From positions 1,426,001 through 1,490,000 of the forward strand of contig NZ_CP115859.1 of the NCBI RefSeq assembly GCF_027920545.1: 64,000 nt of DNA, given 5' to 3'. This DNA comes from Chryseobacterium camelliae. GTDB lineage: Bacteria > Bacteroidota > Bacteroidia > Flavobacteriales > Weeksellaceae. Below, piece by piece: positions 47,218 to 55,580 of the stretch (position 1 is its first letter; the number at the start of each line of letters is the position of its first letter). The translations under genes and the position numbers were made by a program. A model generated the notes under the pieces. That model was given only the letters and a program-made list of their open reading frames with translations. It was not told the origin of the DNA and ran no database searches.

Positions 47218-47284
47218 TATCATTTCTCTAATATTATACTAACAAAATATAAGTGATAAATATTTTAATTTTAGGTATCTTCAA

Positions 47285-47449
47285 ATGCTTGAAGCAGGGA
47301 TCCTCGACCCTACTAAAGTAACAAGAGTTGCTCTTGAAAACGCAGCTTCTGTATCAGGAATGCTTTTAACAACTGAATGTGTAATCACTGAAGTGAAGAG
47401 CGCTGAACCAGCTATGCCAATGGATGGTGGAATACCAGGAATAATGTAA
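47285..47449 (+). pseudogene. groEL: Duplicated 3' end of groEL (55 codons)
   Basis: The segment repeats groEL 46041-46205 at about 91% identity (15 differences in 165 nt), with no indel and the reading frame kept to the TAA. Most changes are synonymous; the changed residues are I to L, T to A, G to D and two M to I. The following bases (CAG, then an AT-rich spacer and an AAACCGCC hairpin) also resemble the groEL 3' flank. Similarity fades quickly upstream of 47285. There is no start or promoter for expression as a gene. Confidence 0.9.
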
Positions 47450-47476
47450 CAGTCGGCAATCGAGGCAATATAAATT

Positions 47477-47506
47477 AAACCGCCCAGAAAAATCTTGGCG
47501 GTTTTT
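47477..47506 (+). terminator. Terminator after the groEL remnant
   Basis: AAACCGCC / GGCGGTTT with a 12-nt loop and a T-run. It resembles the groEL terminator at 46236. Confidence 0.8.
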
Positions 47507-47530
47507 GTATTTTAGAAGTAAATAAATTAT

Positions 47531-48442
47531 ATGAAAGAAAATGAATTAATTAGTAAGCTACTAAATTCCGATGCTTTAAACTCTCTTAAAATAGAATCAA
47601 GAGTTTATAACGAGTTATTAAAATTAAAATGGCATCCAGAGCAATCTCCTTATTTTTTAGATAAATCCTCTAATAAACTACGTGAACTTGATGTCAAGGC
47701 TAGAAAGTATTTCAAAAAGGGAGATTATAGTTGTGATATTGATATTCTAATAGAATGCAAGAGTTTAAAGAACTATCATATCATTGCAAATAATGAAGCA
47801 ACTTCTACAAGCAATTTTGAATTAGTTTGGACAGGAAGCTATATTTTTCAAAGTGTTAATAAGCTTGATAATTTACTTTATAAACATAATTTTAACACTG
47901 AAGAATGCACTTATATAAAAGAAAAGTTAGAAGAATATTGTATTGTTAATGGGATGTATAAATGGTTAGATTACATGATATTACCTTTTGAAATTCCAAC
48001 ATTCAATGCATATAGGGAAACAAATATTAATAGCACTAAAGACATTGATAATTCGGTTATTTGGAAGTGTATCCAAAGTTTACAAGGAGCAATGATTGCT
48101 CATGAAGATTTGCTATTGGATAGGATCGAACATGAAATAATAGAAGCAAAAAATCAAAATAATTCAAACTTAAAAAAAATCGATGATCTAGTCCAGAGAT
48201 TATGTTCAACAAGTAATCACGTGTTTTTTTTACACCCAATAATTGTAGTTGAATCTAAACTATGGGAATTTACAAATAAAGGACAATTACAAGAATTAAA
48301 ATATTTAAGACTTAACATTCAACGTTTTTTTGATGCTGAATTCTGGGTTGATATTGTGAATTTTGATCATATTTCAGAATATTTAAATAAAACAAAAAAA
48401 TATACATCTTTTCATAATAGAAGAAAATTTATCACTTTTTAG
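47531..48442 (+). CDS. PD-(D/E)XK nuclease-like protein (303 aa)
   Basis: I recognise no named family, but the N-terminal third fits a PD-(D/E)XK nuclease core: an early helix with E22-E28, YFLDKSSNKLRELDVKARKY with the catalytic-type Asp at 54, and CDIDILIECKS with E76 and K78. The remainder (about 100-303) is helical with no known motif. No methyltransferase or other restriction partner is adjacent. It is AT-rich and starts 25 nt after the groEL-remnant terminator, so it looks like accessory DNA. Nuclease activity is inference from the motif. Confidence 0.7.
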   Translation: MKENELISKLLNSDALNSLKIESRVYNELLKLKWHPEQSPYFLDKSSNKLRELDVKARKYFKKGDYSCDIDILIECKSLKNYHIIANNEATSTSNFELVWTGSYIFQSVNKLDNLLYKHNFNTEECTYIKEKLEEYCIVNGMYKWLDYMILPFEIPTFNAYRETNINSTKDIDNSVIWKCIQSLQGAMIAHEDLLLDRIEHEIIEAKNQNNSNLKKIDDLVQRLCSTSNHVFFLHPIIVVESKLWEFTNKGQLQELKYLRLNIQRFFDAEFWVDIVNFDHISEYLNKTKKYTSFHNRRKFITF

Positions 48443-48537
48443 TCCCCGATATCGTAGATTTTCAATCCGTGACTTTTCCCTATATTTAAAACATATTTCT
48501 CTACACAGAATATCAATTAACCCAAATCTCACCTCCA

Positions 48538-49710
48538 TTGAAAACAAAATTATTATTCCTGTCATTTTTAGGTTCCTTGCTAACCCATGCACAAACGCTT
48601 CATTTTAAAAGTCTCGCTAATATGTCTCTGGGCAGAGGTGCCATAAACAGTGTCATTGTGGATGATAATATATATGTAAGCAATGGATATCAGGAAAGTG
48701 GAGGTAACGCCAATTTTATTGAAAAATATAATATTACCGATAATAAATGGAGTGTTCTTAATTCTATTCTAAGCCCCAAAAAATTTGCTAATTCGGAGAC
48801 GTACGATAATAAAATTTATATTTTTAACGGTTGGGGAAATAGTCATCTTGAAATTGTAGACCTGGTCACCCATAAGGTAACCAAGGGAGCTGTTAATCAT
48901 TCCTATACCGGAAATGCAGGTTCTGCCATTCATAATGGCAAAATATATGTGTTTGGCGGCAGCGGACTAAACGGAGCTGCGACTACTGTATTTTCTAACA
49001 GATTCCAATATTATGATATTGCTTCCAATACCTGGCATCCATTACCGGATATGCCCAAAGCCAGAGAAGCAAAAGGTAAAATTGTGAATGATAAACTGTA
49101 TGTCATAGGTGGTTTTAATGGCACCTCATTACGCCTGATCAATGTTTATGACCTCAACACTAATCGCTGGACCAATCAATATACAATGCCTGCTGGCATA
49201 TCCGGGCATTCATTAGCGGTATCCGGCAATAAGATTTTTATCGCAGGAGGCTATAATAATCAGACCTTTCTGGCCTATTTTGATACGACAACCAATAAAT
49301 TCCATCAGTTATCATCCAATATGATTCCCAGAAGACATGCTGCAGCTGAAGTTTATAACGATAAATTATACATCATCGGCGGAAGTACAACGTCTGTAAC
49401 CAAATCAGCCATTAAAAGTATACAGGCGGCAGATATTAGCGACACTACACTCGCAAATACAACCAGTGAGAACCGCATATTAGAAACAAAAGTTTATACC
49501 ACCGCATCTAAAGACGGTTTTATCATCAGCAATAAAAATAACAGCAATCAATTTGAATTTACCGTTTACTCTGTAGATGAAAAGGAAATAAGTAAAGGTT
49601 TTGCTTACTATAATAAAACCATAGATCTATCTAAAGTACAACGCGGAACTTATATTTTTAGTTATAAAAATGAAAAAGGAGCTTTACAACAGGTAAGAAT
49701 TTTCAGATAA
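48538..49710 (+). CDS. Secreted kelch-repeat protein (390 aa)
   Basis: The protein has a signal peptide (1-18, ending THAQ), then five or six kelch blades with YVFGG, YVIGGFNG, IFIAGGYNN, YIIGGST and the paired W (NKWSVL, NTWHPLPDMPK, NRWTNQY). A C-terminal domain of about 70 residues ends in QQVRIFR and looks like a T9SS type A-type tail, though its FxxxPNP start is not clear. It is predicted to be a beta-propeller exposed or secreted at the surface. The frame begins with TTG at 48538, because no ATG lies before the signal peptide. Confidence 0.8.
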   Translation: MKTKLLFLSFLGSLLTHAQTLHFKSLANMSLGRGAINSVIVDDNIYVSNGYQESGGNANFIEKYNITDNKWSVLNSILSPKKFANSETYDNKIYIFNGWGNSHLEIVDLVTHKVTKGAVNHSYTGNAGSAIHNGKIYVFGGSGLNGAATTVFSNRFQYYDIASNTWHPLPDMPKAREAKGKIVNDKLYVIGGFNGTSLRLINVYDLNTNRWTNQYTMPAGISGHSLAVSGNKIFIAGGYNNQTFLAYFDTTTNKFHQLSSNMIPRRHAAAEVYNDKLYIIGGSTTSVTKSAIKSIQAADISDTTLANTTSENRILETKVYTTASKDGFIISNKNNSNQFEFTVYSVDEKEISKGFAYYNKTIDLSKVQRGTYIFSYKNEKGALQQVRIFR

Positions 49711-49730
49711 TATCCACTGCCATCCTATTA

Positions 49731-50137
49731 ATGAAACATCTCCGAACCGATAAAATTAAAGAGACATGGACAAATGAAAATATAAAACTTAGTTCACCTG
49801 CAACACCAGAATCCATTAAAGTTGCAGAAGAAATTATTGGCTTTCAGTTTCCTGATGACTTTAAAGAATTTTATTTACAACTGGATGGTTTTGTAGATTA
49901 GGACTGGACAAAAAATATGTTTTCAATCTGGCCACTGGCAAGAACCCTGGAAGAATACCATAATGAAAGCGATAAGAGTTTCATTGTATTTGCGGACTAT
50001 TTGATCAATGCAATTCAGTTCGGTTTTGTGGAAAACATGGAGTGTTTAAAAATAGTGGTGAATCATATGAATGGATCGCAGATACTTTTTCTGAAACAAT
50101 TTTTCTTATCAGTTCAGATGCAGATATTCTGTATTGA
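49731..50137 (+). pseudogene. Broken SMI1/KNR4 (SUKH) family gene
   Basis: From ATG 49731 the frame reads a SUKH-type N-terminus (SIKVAEEIIGFQFPDDFKEFYLQLDGF), hits TAG at 49899, continues in frame to about 50030 (IQFGFVE), and then needs a shift of frame to read GVFKNSGESYEWIADTFSE and ISSDADILY before TGA at 50137. One stop and one frameshift show that the gene is dead. SUKH proteins commonly act as immunity proteins to contact-dependent or polymorphic toxins. Confidence 0.75.
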
Positions 50138-50218
50138 TCTAAAACCTGTGACATAAATAATTTTTTATCCACAAAGATATTCTTGTTATTCGTAGATTTG
50201 GGGACTAATAATCAGGAT

Positions 50219-50884
50219 ATGAACGCCCAGGAACTTCAAACATTACTTACTGAAAGAGTTGAGGCATTTGATCTCAAAAACAAAGCATTTAACACCCTTC
50301 ACAACATACTCTCTGAAGATCCTGAAAAACCTATAGGGGGCTTTGCTCGCCACGAAGTTACTTTTCTATTTGAGGGATGCCAATATCTGATTGAACAGCA
50401 ATACAACGAGCCTATTATAAGAGCAAGAATAGGTTTTTATGTAAAAAACGAAGTATACCTTGAAAATTTAGAACCGATTGGCTATTTTGACCTCGAAATG
50501 GATCTGGATGGAGAAATAGTGGACGACTGGTTTGTGATTGAGCGGGAAAAACATCTGAAAGATATTGGAATTACATCCTACTTTCAGGAGATGAACAAAA
50601 AGATGCCACCTCAATATTTACGAAGAAATCACAGTGAATATGAATTCGTTTCCTACATATCCTTGGTTGGAACACTATTCATTAGCAAAGAATTCGAAGG
50701 AGCAGGAGTATTTATCAACAGAGCAAACATTTATCTAAATACTGAAGGTAATCCTTTACCTGATAAGGATTATTTAAAGCAGTGCAGGTATTTTCTGAAA
50801 ATGATGAGCCGCTACTTAATAGAAAATAACTTATTATCTGAGAGTTTACAACAAAGATTGATGGATAATAAGAACAAGGAATGA
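50219..50884 (+). CDS. Unknown protein between SUKH genes (221 aa)
   Basis: I recognise no family. The protein is acidic, without signal peptide or membrane segment; it has GYFDLEMDLDGEIVDDWFVIEREKHLKDIG in the middle and a helical C-terminus. It sits between a broken and an intact SMI1/KNR4 gene, so an immunity or similar accessory role is possible but not shown. ATG 50219 was chosen over an in-frame start near 50183. Confidence 0.7.
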   Translation: MNAQELQTLLTERVEAFDLKNKAFNTLHNILSEDPEKPIGGFARHEVTFLFEGCQYLIEQQYNEPIIRARIGFYVKNEVYLENLEPIGYFDLEMDLDGEIVDDWFVIEREKHLKDIGITSYFQEMNKKMPPQYLRRNHSEYEFVSYISLVGTLFISKEFEGAGVFINRANIYLNTEGNPLPDKDYLKQCRYFLKMMSRYLIENNLLSESLQQRLMDNKNKE

Positions 50885-50932
50885 CTTTTATCGGTAAATC
50901 TCTAACCTTACGTCAATATCACAAGAAACGTT

Positions 50933-51529
50933 ATGAAAAAAAGGCAATTTCAAAAACTGGGCAATTCAATTTCAAGCTTTCAACAGATAAAAAAGGAAAG
51001 TGAAAAATACTGGAAGAAAATTGATCTGGAAATATGCTGGGGATTTCAAATTCAAGAAGGAAGTAAATGGAAAAAAGGATTATCAGAACCCGAGTTAGAA
51101 GATTTTCAAAAACAATTAAACATAGTTTTTCCAGAGTCATTAAAGAATTATTACAGAACAATGAATGGACTTGATAAACCTGGAATAGATAATAATGGCG
51201 GTAATGGAGACATCGAATTTGGTTCTATATTTTATTCATATCCCGATGATATCCCCTTGATAAAAGCAAAAATTGAATGGATTATGGAAGCTAATCATGT
51301 AACAGAGGATATTATTAAGAACCAAAATGTACCTTCAATCATTCCCTATTTAGGACATCGGTTTTTAATATTAGATAATGAAGAGGTTGTTCTTTCAATG
51401 CTTGGACAGGACATTATACTTTGGGGTGACAATTTATCAAAAGGAATAGCACTAGATATTTTTCATTTTCCAAATAGTAAACCCAAGAAAATTGATACAA
51501 ATTCATTTTGGAATAAAAAAATACTTTAA
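50933..51529 (+). CDS. SMI1/KNR4 (SUKH) family protein
   Basis: The 198-residue protein has the SUKH core: LSEPELEDFQKQLNIVFPESLKNYYRTMNGLD (about 60-90), GDIEFGSIFYSYPDDI, and IPYLGHRFLILD with a C-terminal GIALDIFHF. SUKH members are frequent immunity proteins encoded next to polymorphic toxins. No toxin gene is visible in this window. It starts 48 nt after the preceding unknown gene. Confidence 0.82.
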   Translation: MKKRQFQKLGNSISSFQQIKKESEKYWKKIDLEICWGFQIQEGSKWKKGLSEPELEDFQKQLNIVFPESLKNYYRTMNGLDKPGIDNNGGNGDIEFGSIFYSYPDDIPLIKAKIEWIMEANHVTEDIIKNQNVPSIIPYLGHRFLILDNEEVVLSMLGQDIILWGDNLSKGIALDIFHFPNSKPKKIDTNSFWNKKIL

Positions 51530-51840
51530 AGACTTAACAACATATCTTTAAGGACTACTACACATAAGAACTATCTACTTAACAGTATAGATAAAGGCAG
51601 GATAAAGCATGGATAGTGCCACTAAATGCCATGAAAAATATGTAAGCCGCTCTATTCAAGAAGCGGTTTTTTCATTCTAAAACAAATGCCTAAGCTTACA
51701 GGTTTCTTTCAATATCAAAAAAACACGATCACACAATGAAAACAAAAAAAGACGAATAAGTTCTGGGCAAAGAATCTTTCTACAAAAAAACATCTATAAA
51801 AATTGGTAAATTAGTGAATCAAAACTAAAAATAACTTATT
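51530..51840. other. Intergenic region before the NTF2-like gene
   Basis: A gap of 311 nt. It holds a terminator-like hairpin (51643-51672); I see no reading frame, RNA gene or clear promoter in the rest. Confidence 0.6.
51643..51672 (+). terminator. Terminator in the 51.6 kb gap
   Basis: AGCCGCT-n9-AGAAGCGG with a T6 run. Confidence 0.7.
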
Positions 51841-52299
51841 ATGAAAACTTCAGTAATTACGATTATACTATTTTTGATTTGCTTTAAATCCTTAGCTCAA
51901 AGCTCCTTCGAGACACCATTATTAAAAGAACAAATAAGAAAACTTGAACTTTCCCATGCAAAAGCTATTTTTGAAGGTAATACAGTTGCTTTAGATAGTT
52001 TAATGAATGATGATGTAACAGTAAATCATCCGACAAACAGAATTGTAAAAGAAAAAAAAGAATTATTAAACCTGATAAAAAAAGGAACAATAAAATATAC
52101 TGAATTTGAAAGAATTCCTGAAACATTCCTGTTTTATAAAGATATGGTAGTCGTAATGGGTAAAGAAACAGTCATTCCTGCTAAAGGAGCACCAAACTCG
52201 GGTAAAAAATTATTGCGCAGATACACAAATGTCTGGATGATAAATAATGGAAAATGGCAATTATTTGTTCGTCATGCAAATAATATATGTTCAGAATAA
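51841..52299 (+). CDS. Exported NTF2-like protein (DUF4440 type)
   Basis: The 152-residue protein has a signal peptide (1-19, ending SLAQ) and a single NTF2-fold domain of the DUF4440 kind: HAKAIFEGNTVALDSLMNDDVTVNHPTN, KGTIKYTEFERIPE, VVVMGKE and RRYTNVWMINNGKWQLFVRHAN. Such domains bind small molecules or serve as enzymes of varied type; the substrate is unknown. It is flanked by unrelated small genes. Confidence 0.85.
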   Translation: MKTSVITIILFLICFKSLAQSSFETPLLKEQIRKLELSHAKAIFEGNTVALDSLMNDDVTVNHPTNRIVKEKKELLNLIKKGTIKYTEFERIPETFLFYKDMVVVMGKETVIPAKGAPNSGKKLLRRYTNVWMINNGKWQLFVRHANNICSE

Positions 52300-52417
52300 T
52301 AGCCAGGAGCTTACTTCGCTGATGGCATTCGATTTACTCTAACTGTCTTTTCTCATTTTTACATTAAACATAGCTTTTTAACTAATTTTACAAAGCTCAA
52401 CCACAAAAAATATTAGC

Positions 52418-52924
52418 ATGAATTTAAAAACATTAATCACCCACACCGTACAGTACAACAACTGGGTGGTCAACAAGTACATCGACTGGCTTTCCACAAA
52501 GTCAGATGAACAGCTTAATCAGGAAGTAATCTCAAGTTTCCCGACCATCCTGAAAACATTACACCATATCTGGCAAACCCAGGAATACTGGTGGAGCCAT
52601 ATCGGAGAAAATACTGAGTTTGATTTTGCAGCAACTTCAGCCATAGTCGGTAAAGAGGAAATTTTCAATGCGCTCAGAAACAACTCTCAAAAACTCATGG
52701 ACTACGTGGAAAGCTTATCCGAAGAAGATCTTGTTAAAAATGTAAAAATCGAGTCTCAATGGTTTCAATGTGATTTTTCAAAGTATGAATACATTCAGCA
52801 TATTGTTTTACACGGAACTTATCACAGAGGACAGATTGTAACGATGGGACGAAACGTAGGCATTACCGATGCGCCCATGACAGATTATAATTTCTGGAAC
52901 ATCTATAAGGATGTAAATTCCTGA
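52418..52924 (+). CDS. DinB-family protein
   Basis: The 168-residue four-helix protein has the DinB/YfiT fold: NNWVVNKYIDWLSTKSDEQLNQEV, HHIWQTQEYWWSHI with a metal-binding His, and HIVLHGTYHRGQI, which supplies the other two His ligands of the usual three-His nickel/zinc site. Members act as thiol-dependent S-transferases or damage-related proteins; the substrate here is unknown. Confidence 0.9.
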   Translation: MNLKTLITHTVQYNNWVVNKYIDWLSTKSDEQLNQEVISSFPTILKTLHHIWQTQEYWWSHIGENTEFDFAATSAIVGKEEIFNALRNNSQKLMDYVESLSEEDLVKNVKIESQWFQCDFSKYEYIQHIVLHGTYHRGQIVTMGRNVGITDAPMTDYNFWNIYKDVNS

Positions 52925-52969
52925 AAAATAGACTATCCATATTAATTGTAACTATAAAAAACATAAAAG

Positions 52970-53266
52970 ATGAATAAAAACGAAAAAGAGCACAGAAAAC
53001 AAATCAGAAACGAGTGGAAACAAAAACAACAGCAAGAATTTGAACAAAATCTTCCAATGAATAGGGAAGTTTTTGGAAAATTATTTGATTTCCTTGATTA
53101 TCAATTAAGAAAAAGTGATTGTGATGACACAAATAATTTAGCAAAGCAATTTTTGAAAAAAAACAAAATAACAGATGTTGAAAATATTTTAAATTGGTTA
53201 TCAGAAAACGGAGGCTATTGCGATTGTGAAATTTTAGCCAATGTCGAAGAAAAATTTGAAAATTAA
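52970..53266 (+). CDS. DUF2695 domain protein (98 aa)
   Basis: A Lys/Glu/Gln-rich N-terminal helix is followed by a conserved core: LFDFLDYQLRKSDCDDTNNLA, and SENGGYCDCEILANVEEK near the C-terminus. I recognise this Cys-containing pattern as DUF2695. Its function is unknown. It lies 45 nt after the DinB gene and 17 nt before the DUF1801 gene. Confidence 0.82.
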   Translation: MNKNEKEHRKQIRNEWKQKQQQEFEQNLPMNREVFGKLFDFLDYQLRKSDCDDTNNLAKQFLKKNKITDVENILNWLSENGGYCDCEILANVEEKFEN

Positions 53267-53283
53267 ATATATTAATCTTTCAC

Positions 53284-53706
53284 ATGACTATTCACGAGCA
53301 AATACAGGAATATATAGCCAGCCAGCCCGAATCCAAGCGCAGCGATATGCAAGAGCTCCACAACATCATTCTGGAACTCATGCCGGAATGCAAACTTTGG
53401 TTTCTGGATGGTAAAAACGAAGAAGGTAAAATAGTTTCCAATCCGAATATCGGCTATGGCACCTACTCGATACAATATAAGGACGGAACTTCCAAAGAGT
53501 TTTATCAAATTGGATTAAGCGCAAACACAACCGGAATTTCCGTTTATATTATGGGAATTGATGATAAAAAATACTTGCTTCAAACGTATGGAGAAAAAAT
53601 TGGGAAAGCGAGCGTTACCGGATATTGTATTAAGTTTAAAACTTTAACGGACATTAACATTGATGTACTTTTGGAAGCAATTCAACACCATAAATCAAAT
53701 ATTTAA
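53284..53706 (+). CDS. DUF1801 domain protein (140 aa)
   Basis: The protein begins TIHEQIQEYIASQPESKRSD and has ELHNIILELMPECKLWF, GYGTYSIQY, QIGLSANTTGISVYIMG and GKASVTGYCIKFKTL, the pattern of DUF1801 (iron-chaperone-like fold). Its role is unknown. It starts 17 nt after the DUF2695 gene and may be co-transcribed. Confidence 0.83.
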   Translation: MTIHEQIQEYIASQPESKRSDMQELHNIILELMPECKLWFLDGKNEEGKIVSNPNIGYGTYSIQYKDGTSKEFYQIGLSANTTGISVYIMGIDDKKYLLQTYGEKIGKASVTGYCIKFKTLTDINIDVLLEAIQHHKSNI

Positions 53707-53729
53707 ACTCGTAAATCTTTAATAATCTT

Positions 53730-54104
53730 ATGAAGAAATTCATTGTTCTTTTCCTTCTAAGTTTTATTTTGTTTTCGTGTGAAGGCTCAGAAAGTTATCA
53801 GGGAAACTGGAAAGCAGTAGATAAAAACGGAAACAAATTTGAGATTGCATTTAAACCAAAATCTTTTTCAGTAAAAGATAGTGTAGGTAAAATTGTTCAA
53901 TACGACTATTCTCAAAATTCGGTCAAATATGAAAACACTGTTGAAACGTATGGTATTAGATTGAAAGATGGGCGTGGTTATCAAATTTATTTTCCTAAAA
54001 ATGATGAAAGTGCAGGACTGATTTTAGATGAGAATGGTTCCCCGGTCTATACAATCAGCAGAACTCAGTTTTTGACTTATGATGATATTTACAAATTAAA
54101 CTAA
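53730..54104 (+). CDS. Small lipoprotein of unknown function (124 aa)
   Basis: A lipobox (ILFSC, Cys17) is followed by about 100 residues of a beta-rich domain with YQGNWKAVDKNGNKFEIAF. I recognise no family. It lies 23 nt after DUF1801 and 18 nt before DUF2200 and is likely to be in the same transcript. Confidence 0.8.
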   Translation: MKKFIVLFLLSFILFSCEGSESYQGNWKAVDKNGNKFEIAFKPKSFSVKDSVGKIVQYDYSQNSVKYENTVETYGIRLKDGRGYQIYFPKNDESAGLILDENGSPVYTISRTQFLTYDDIYKLN

Positions 54105-54122
54105 TATAGAAAAGTTTCAACA

Positions 54123-54476
54123 ATGAAAAACAACGAAAGAGTTTATAAAATGTCCTTTGCAGGAGTTTATCCGCATTATATTGAAAAAGCCGAAAAGAAA
54201 GGCCGGACTAAAGAAGAGGTACACGAAATTATTTTCTGGTTAACGGGATATGATGAAAAAAGCTTCCAAGAAATTTTAGATAACAAAACCAATTTCAAAG
54301 ACTTTTTTGAACAGGCTCCTCAAATCAACCCGAATGTTTCATTGATAAAAGGCGTTATATGCGGTCACCGTATTGAAGAAATCGAAGAAGAGCTTATGAG
54401 AAACATCCGCTATCTTGATAAACTGATCGATGAATTGGCAAAAGGAAAATCTATGGAGAAAATCTTAAGAAAATAA
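54123..54476 (+). CDS. DUF2200 domain protein (117 aa)
   Basis: The small protein reads [48 protein letters not shown] and [13 protein letters not shown], the pattern of DUF2200 (YdhG-like; function unknown). It is the last of the small-gene run before the FMN riboswitch. Confidence 0.87.
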   Translation: MKNNERVYKMSFAGVYPHYIEKAEKKGRTKEEVHEIIFWLTGYDEKSFQEILDNKTNFKDFFEQAPQINPNVSLIKGVICGHRIEEIEEELMRNIRYLDKLIDELAKGKSMEKILRK

Positions 54477-54571
54477 ATAATAATTCCGAAATTAGCAGTC
54501 TGTGCGTTAAACAAAAAATTAATGAATTAAAAAAATTTAAACAAGACATACAGTAAAACTTAGTATAAGTT

Positions 54572-54691
54572 TTCTTCGGGGCAGGGTGAAATTCCCTACC
54601 GGCGGTTACAGTCCGCGACTCCTTTCTTTTTTGAGAGGACTGATTTGGTGAAATTCCAAAACCGACAGTTACAGTCTGGATGGGAGAAGAA
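54572..54691 (+). ncRNA. FMN riboswitch (RFN element)
   Basis: The conserved RFN parts appear in order: TCTTCGGGGCAGGGTGAAAT, CCGGCGGT...AGTCCGCGA, a variable stem, GATTTGGTGAAATTCC, AAAACCGACAGTTA, and CAGTCTGGATGGGAGAAGA. The 5' and 3' ends pair (TCTTC / GAAGA) to form P1. By family it binds FMN and turns off the downstream riboflavin gene, here ribB 96 nt later. Confidence 0.96.
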
Positions 54692-54692
54692 A

Positions 54693-54749
54693 ATGGAACA
54701 ACCGGTGAGACTATTTCGATAGGCTCATTGTGTTGTATTTCATTTCCAT
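54693..54749 (+). promoter_or_regulatory. Hairpin in the riboswitch expression platform
   Basis: Nested pairing ATGGAA...TTCCAT, ACAAC...GTTGT and TGAG-CTAT / ATAG-CTCA with a TTCG loop begins right after the aptamer. No T-run follows, so it is not a classical intrinsic terminator; it may act on translation or on Rho access. Confidence 0.5.
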
Positions 54750-54787
54750 GTACCGAAGTGTATTTTAACTTTTAAAAGTAAAATAAC

Positions 54788-55438
54788 ATGGAAAAATTAT
54801 TAGAAAAATTCGGATCAGGTCCGAAAGAACGTGTAGAAAAAGCACTTCTTACATTACAACAAGGCAAAGGAATTCTTTTGGTAGATGATGAAAACCGAGA
54901 AAACGAAGGTGATATCATCTTTCCCGCCTCTACCATCACAGAAAAAGACATGGCACTTTTGATCCGCGAATGCAGCGGAATCGTTTGTTTATGTATTTCT
55001 GAAGAAAAAAGCAAGCATCTCAAGCTTCGTCCGATGGTAGAAATCAACAACTCAAAAAATCAAACTGCATTTACCATTTCCATAGAAGCAAAAGAAGGAG
55101 TAGAATCCGGAGTTTCTGCGAAAGATCGTGTGACAACCATTAAAACCGCCATTGCAGAAAATGCTTTGGCAGACCATATTGCAAGTCCGGGACATGTTTT
55201 TCCTCTAGTTGCCAGAAAAAATGGCGTTTTCGAAAGACGTGGTCATACCGAAGGAAGTGTAGATTTGGTACAACTTGCCAATCTGGGAGACGATGCCGTA
55301 CTTTGTGAACTGACCAACGAAGACGGAACCATGGCAAGACTTCCTGAAATTGTGGATTTCGCAGAAAAAAGAGAAATGACTGTGGTTACCATTGACGATA
55401 TTTATCATTACCGTACAATGCTGATCAATCAAAATTAA
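54788..55438 (+). CDS. ribB: 3,4-dihydroxy-2-butanone 4-phosphate synthase
   Basis: The 216-residue enzyme makes the four-carbon unit of riboflavin from ribulose 5-phosphate. Motifs visible are [16 protein letters not shown] (acidic active-site loop), [39 protein letters not shown] and [15 protein letters not shown]. Only the RibB domain is present; there is no fused GTP cyclohydrolase II. It is controlled by the FMN riboswitch upstream. Confidence 0.97.
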   Translation: MEKLLEKFGSGPKERVEKALLTLQQGKGILLVDDENRENEGDIIFPASTITEKDMALLIRECSGIVCLCISEEKSKHLKLRPMVEINNSKNQTAFTISIEAKEGVESGVSAKDRVTTIKTAIAENALADHIASPGHVFPLVARKNGVFERRGHTEGSVDLVQLANLGDDAVLCELTNEDGTMARLPEIVDFAEKREMTVVTIDDIYHYRTMLINQN

Positions 55439-55460
55439 ATTAAAACTTTAACGCACAGAA

Positions 55461-55493
55461 AAGGCCGTTCAATAATTTTGAACGGCTTTATTT
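55461..55493 (+). terminator. Terminator of ribB
   Basis: AAGGCCGTTCAA / TTGAACGGCTTT with a 4-nt loop and TTTATTT. Confidence 0.88.
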
Positions 55494-55580
55494 ATGATTT
55501 ACTATTAAAATCAAGTTATGAGTAAATAAAATATATTTTCAGTTATCCGTTTTTAATTATATTTAATGAAATTTCTAATT

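Larger units (their letters stand above)
54477..54787. other. Leader of ribB with FMN riboswitch
   Basis: A stretch of 311 nt without a gene. It holds the riboswitch aptamer and a long hairpin, each listed separately. The first about 95 nt are AT-rich, and I see no clear promoter box there. Confidence 0.7.

Noticed and set aside
47285-47449. Attachment site of an integrative element using the groEL 3' end
   Set aside because: The direct repeats are 165 nt with about 9% divergence, and no integrase or recombinase gene lies between or beside them. Recombination is a better explanation than site-specific integration.
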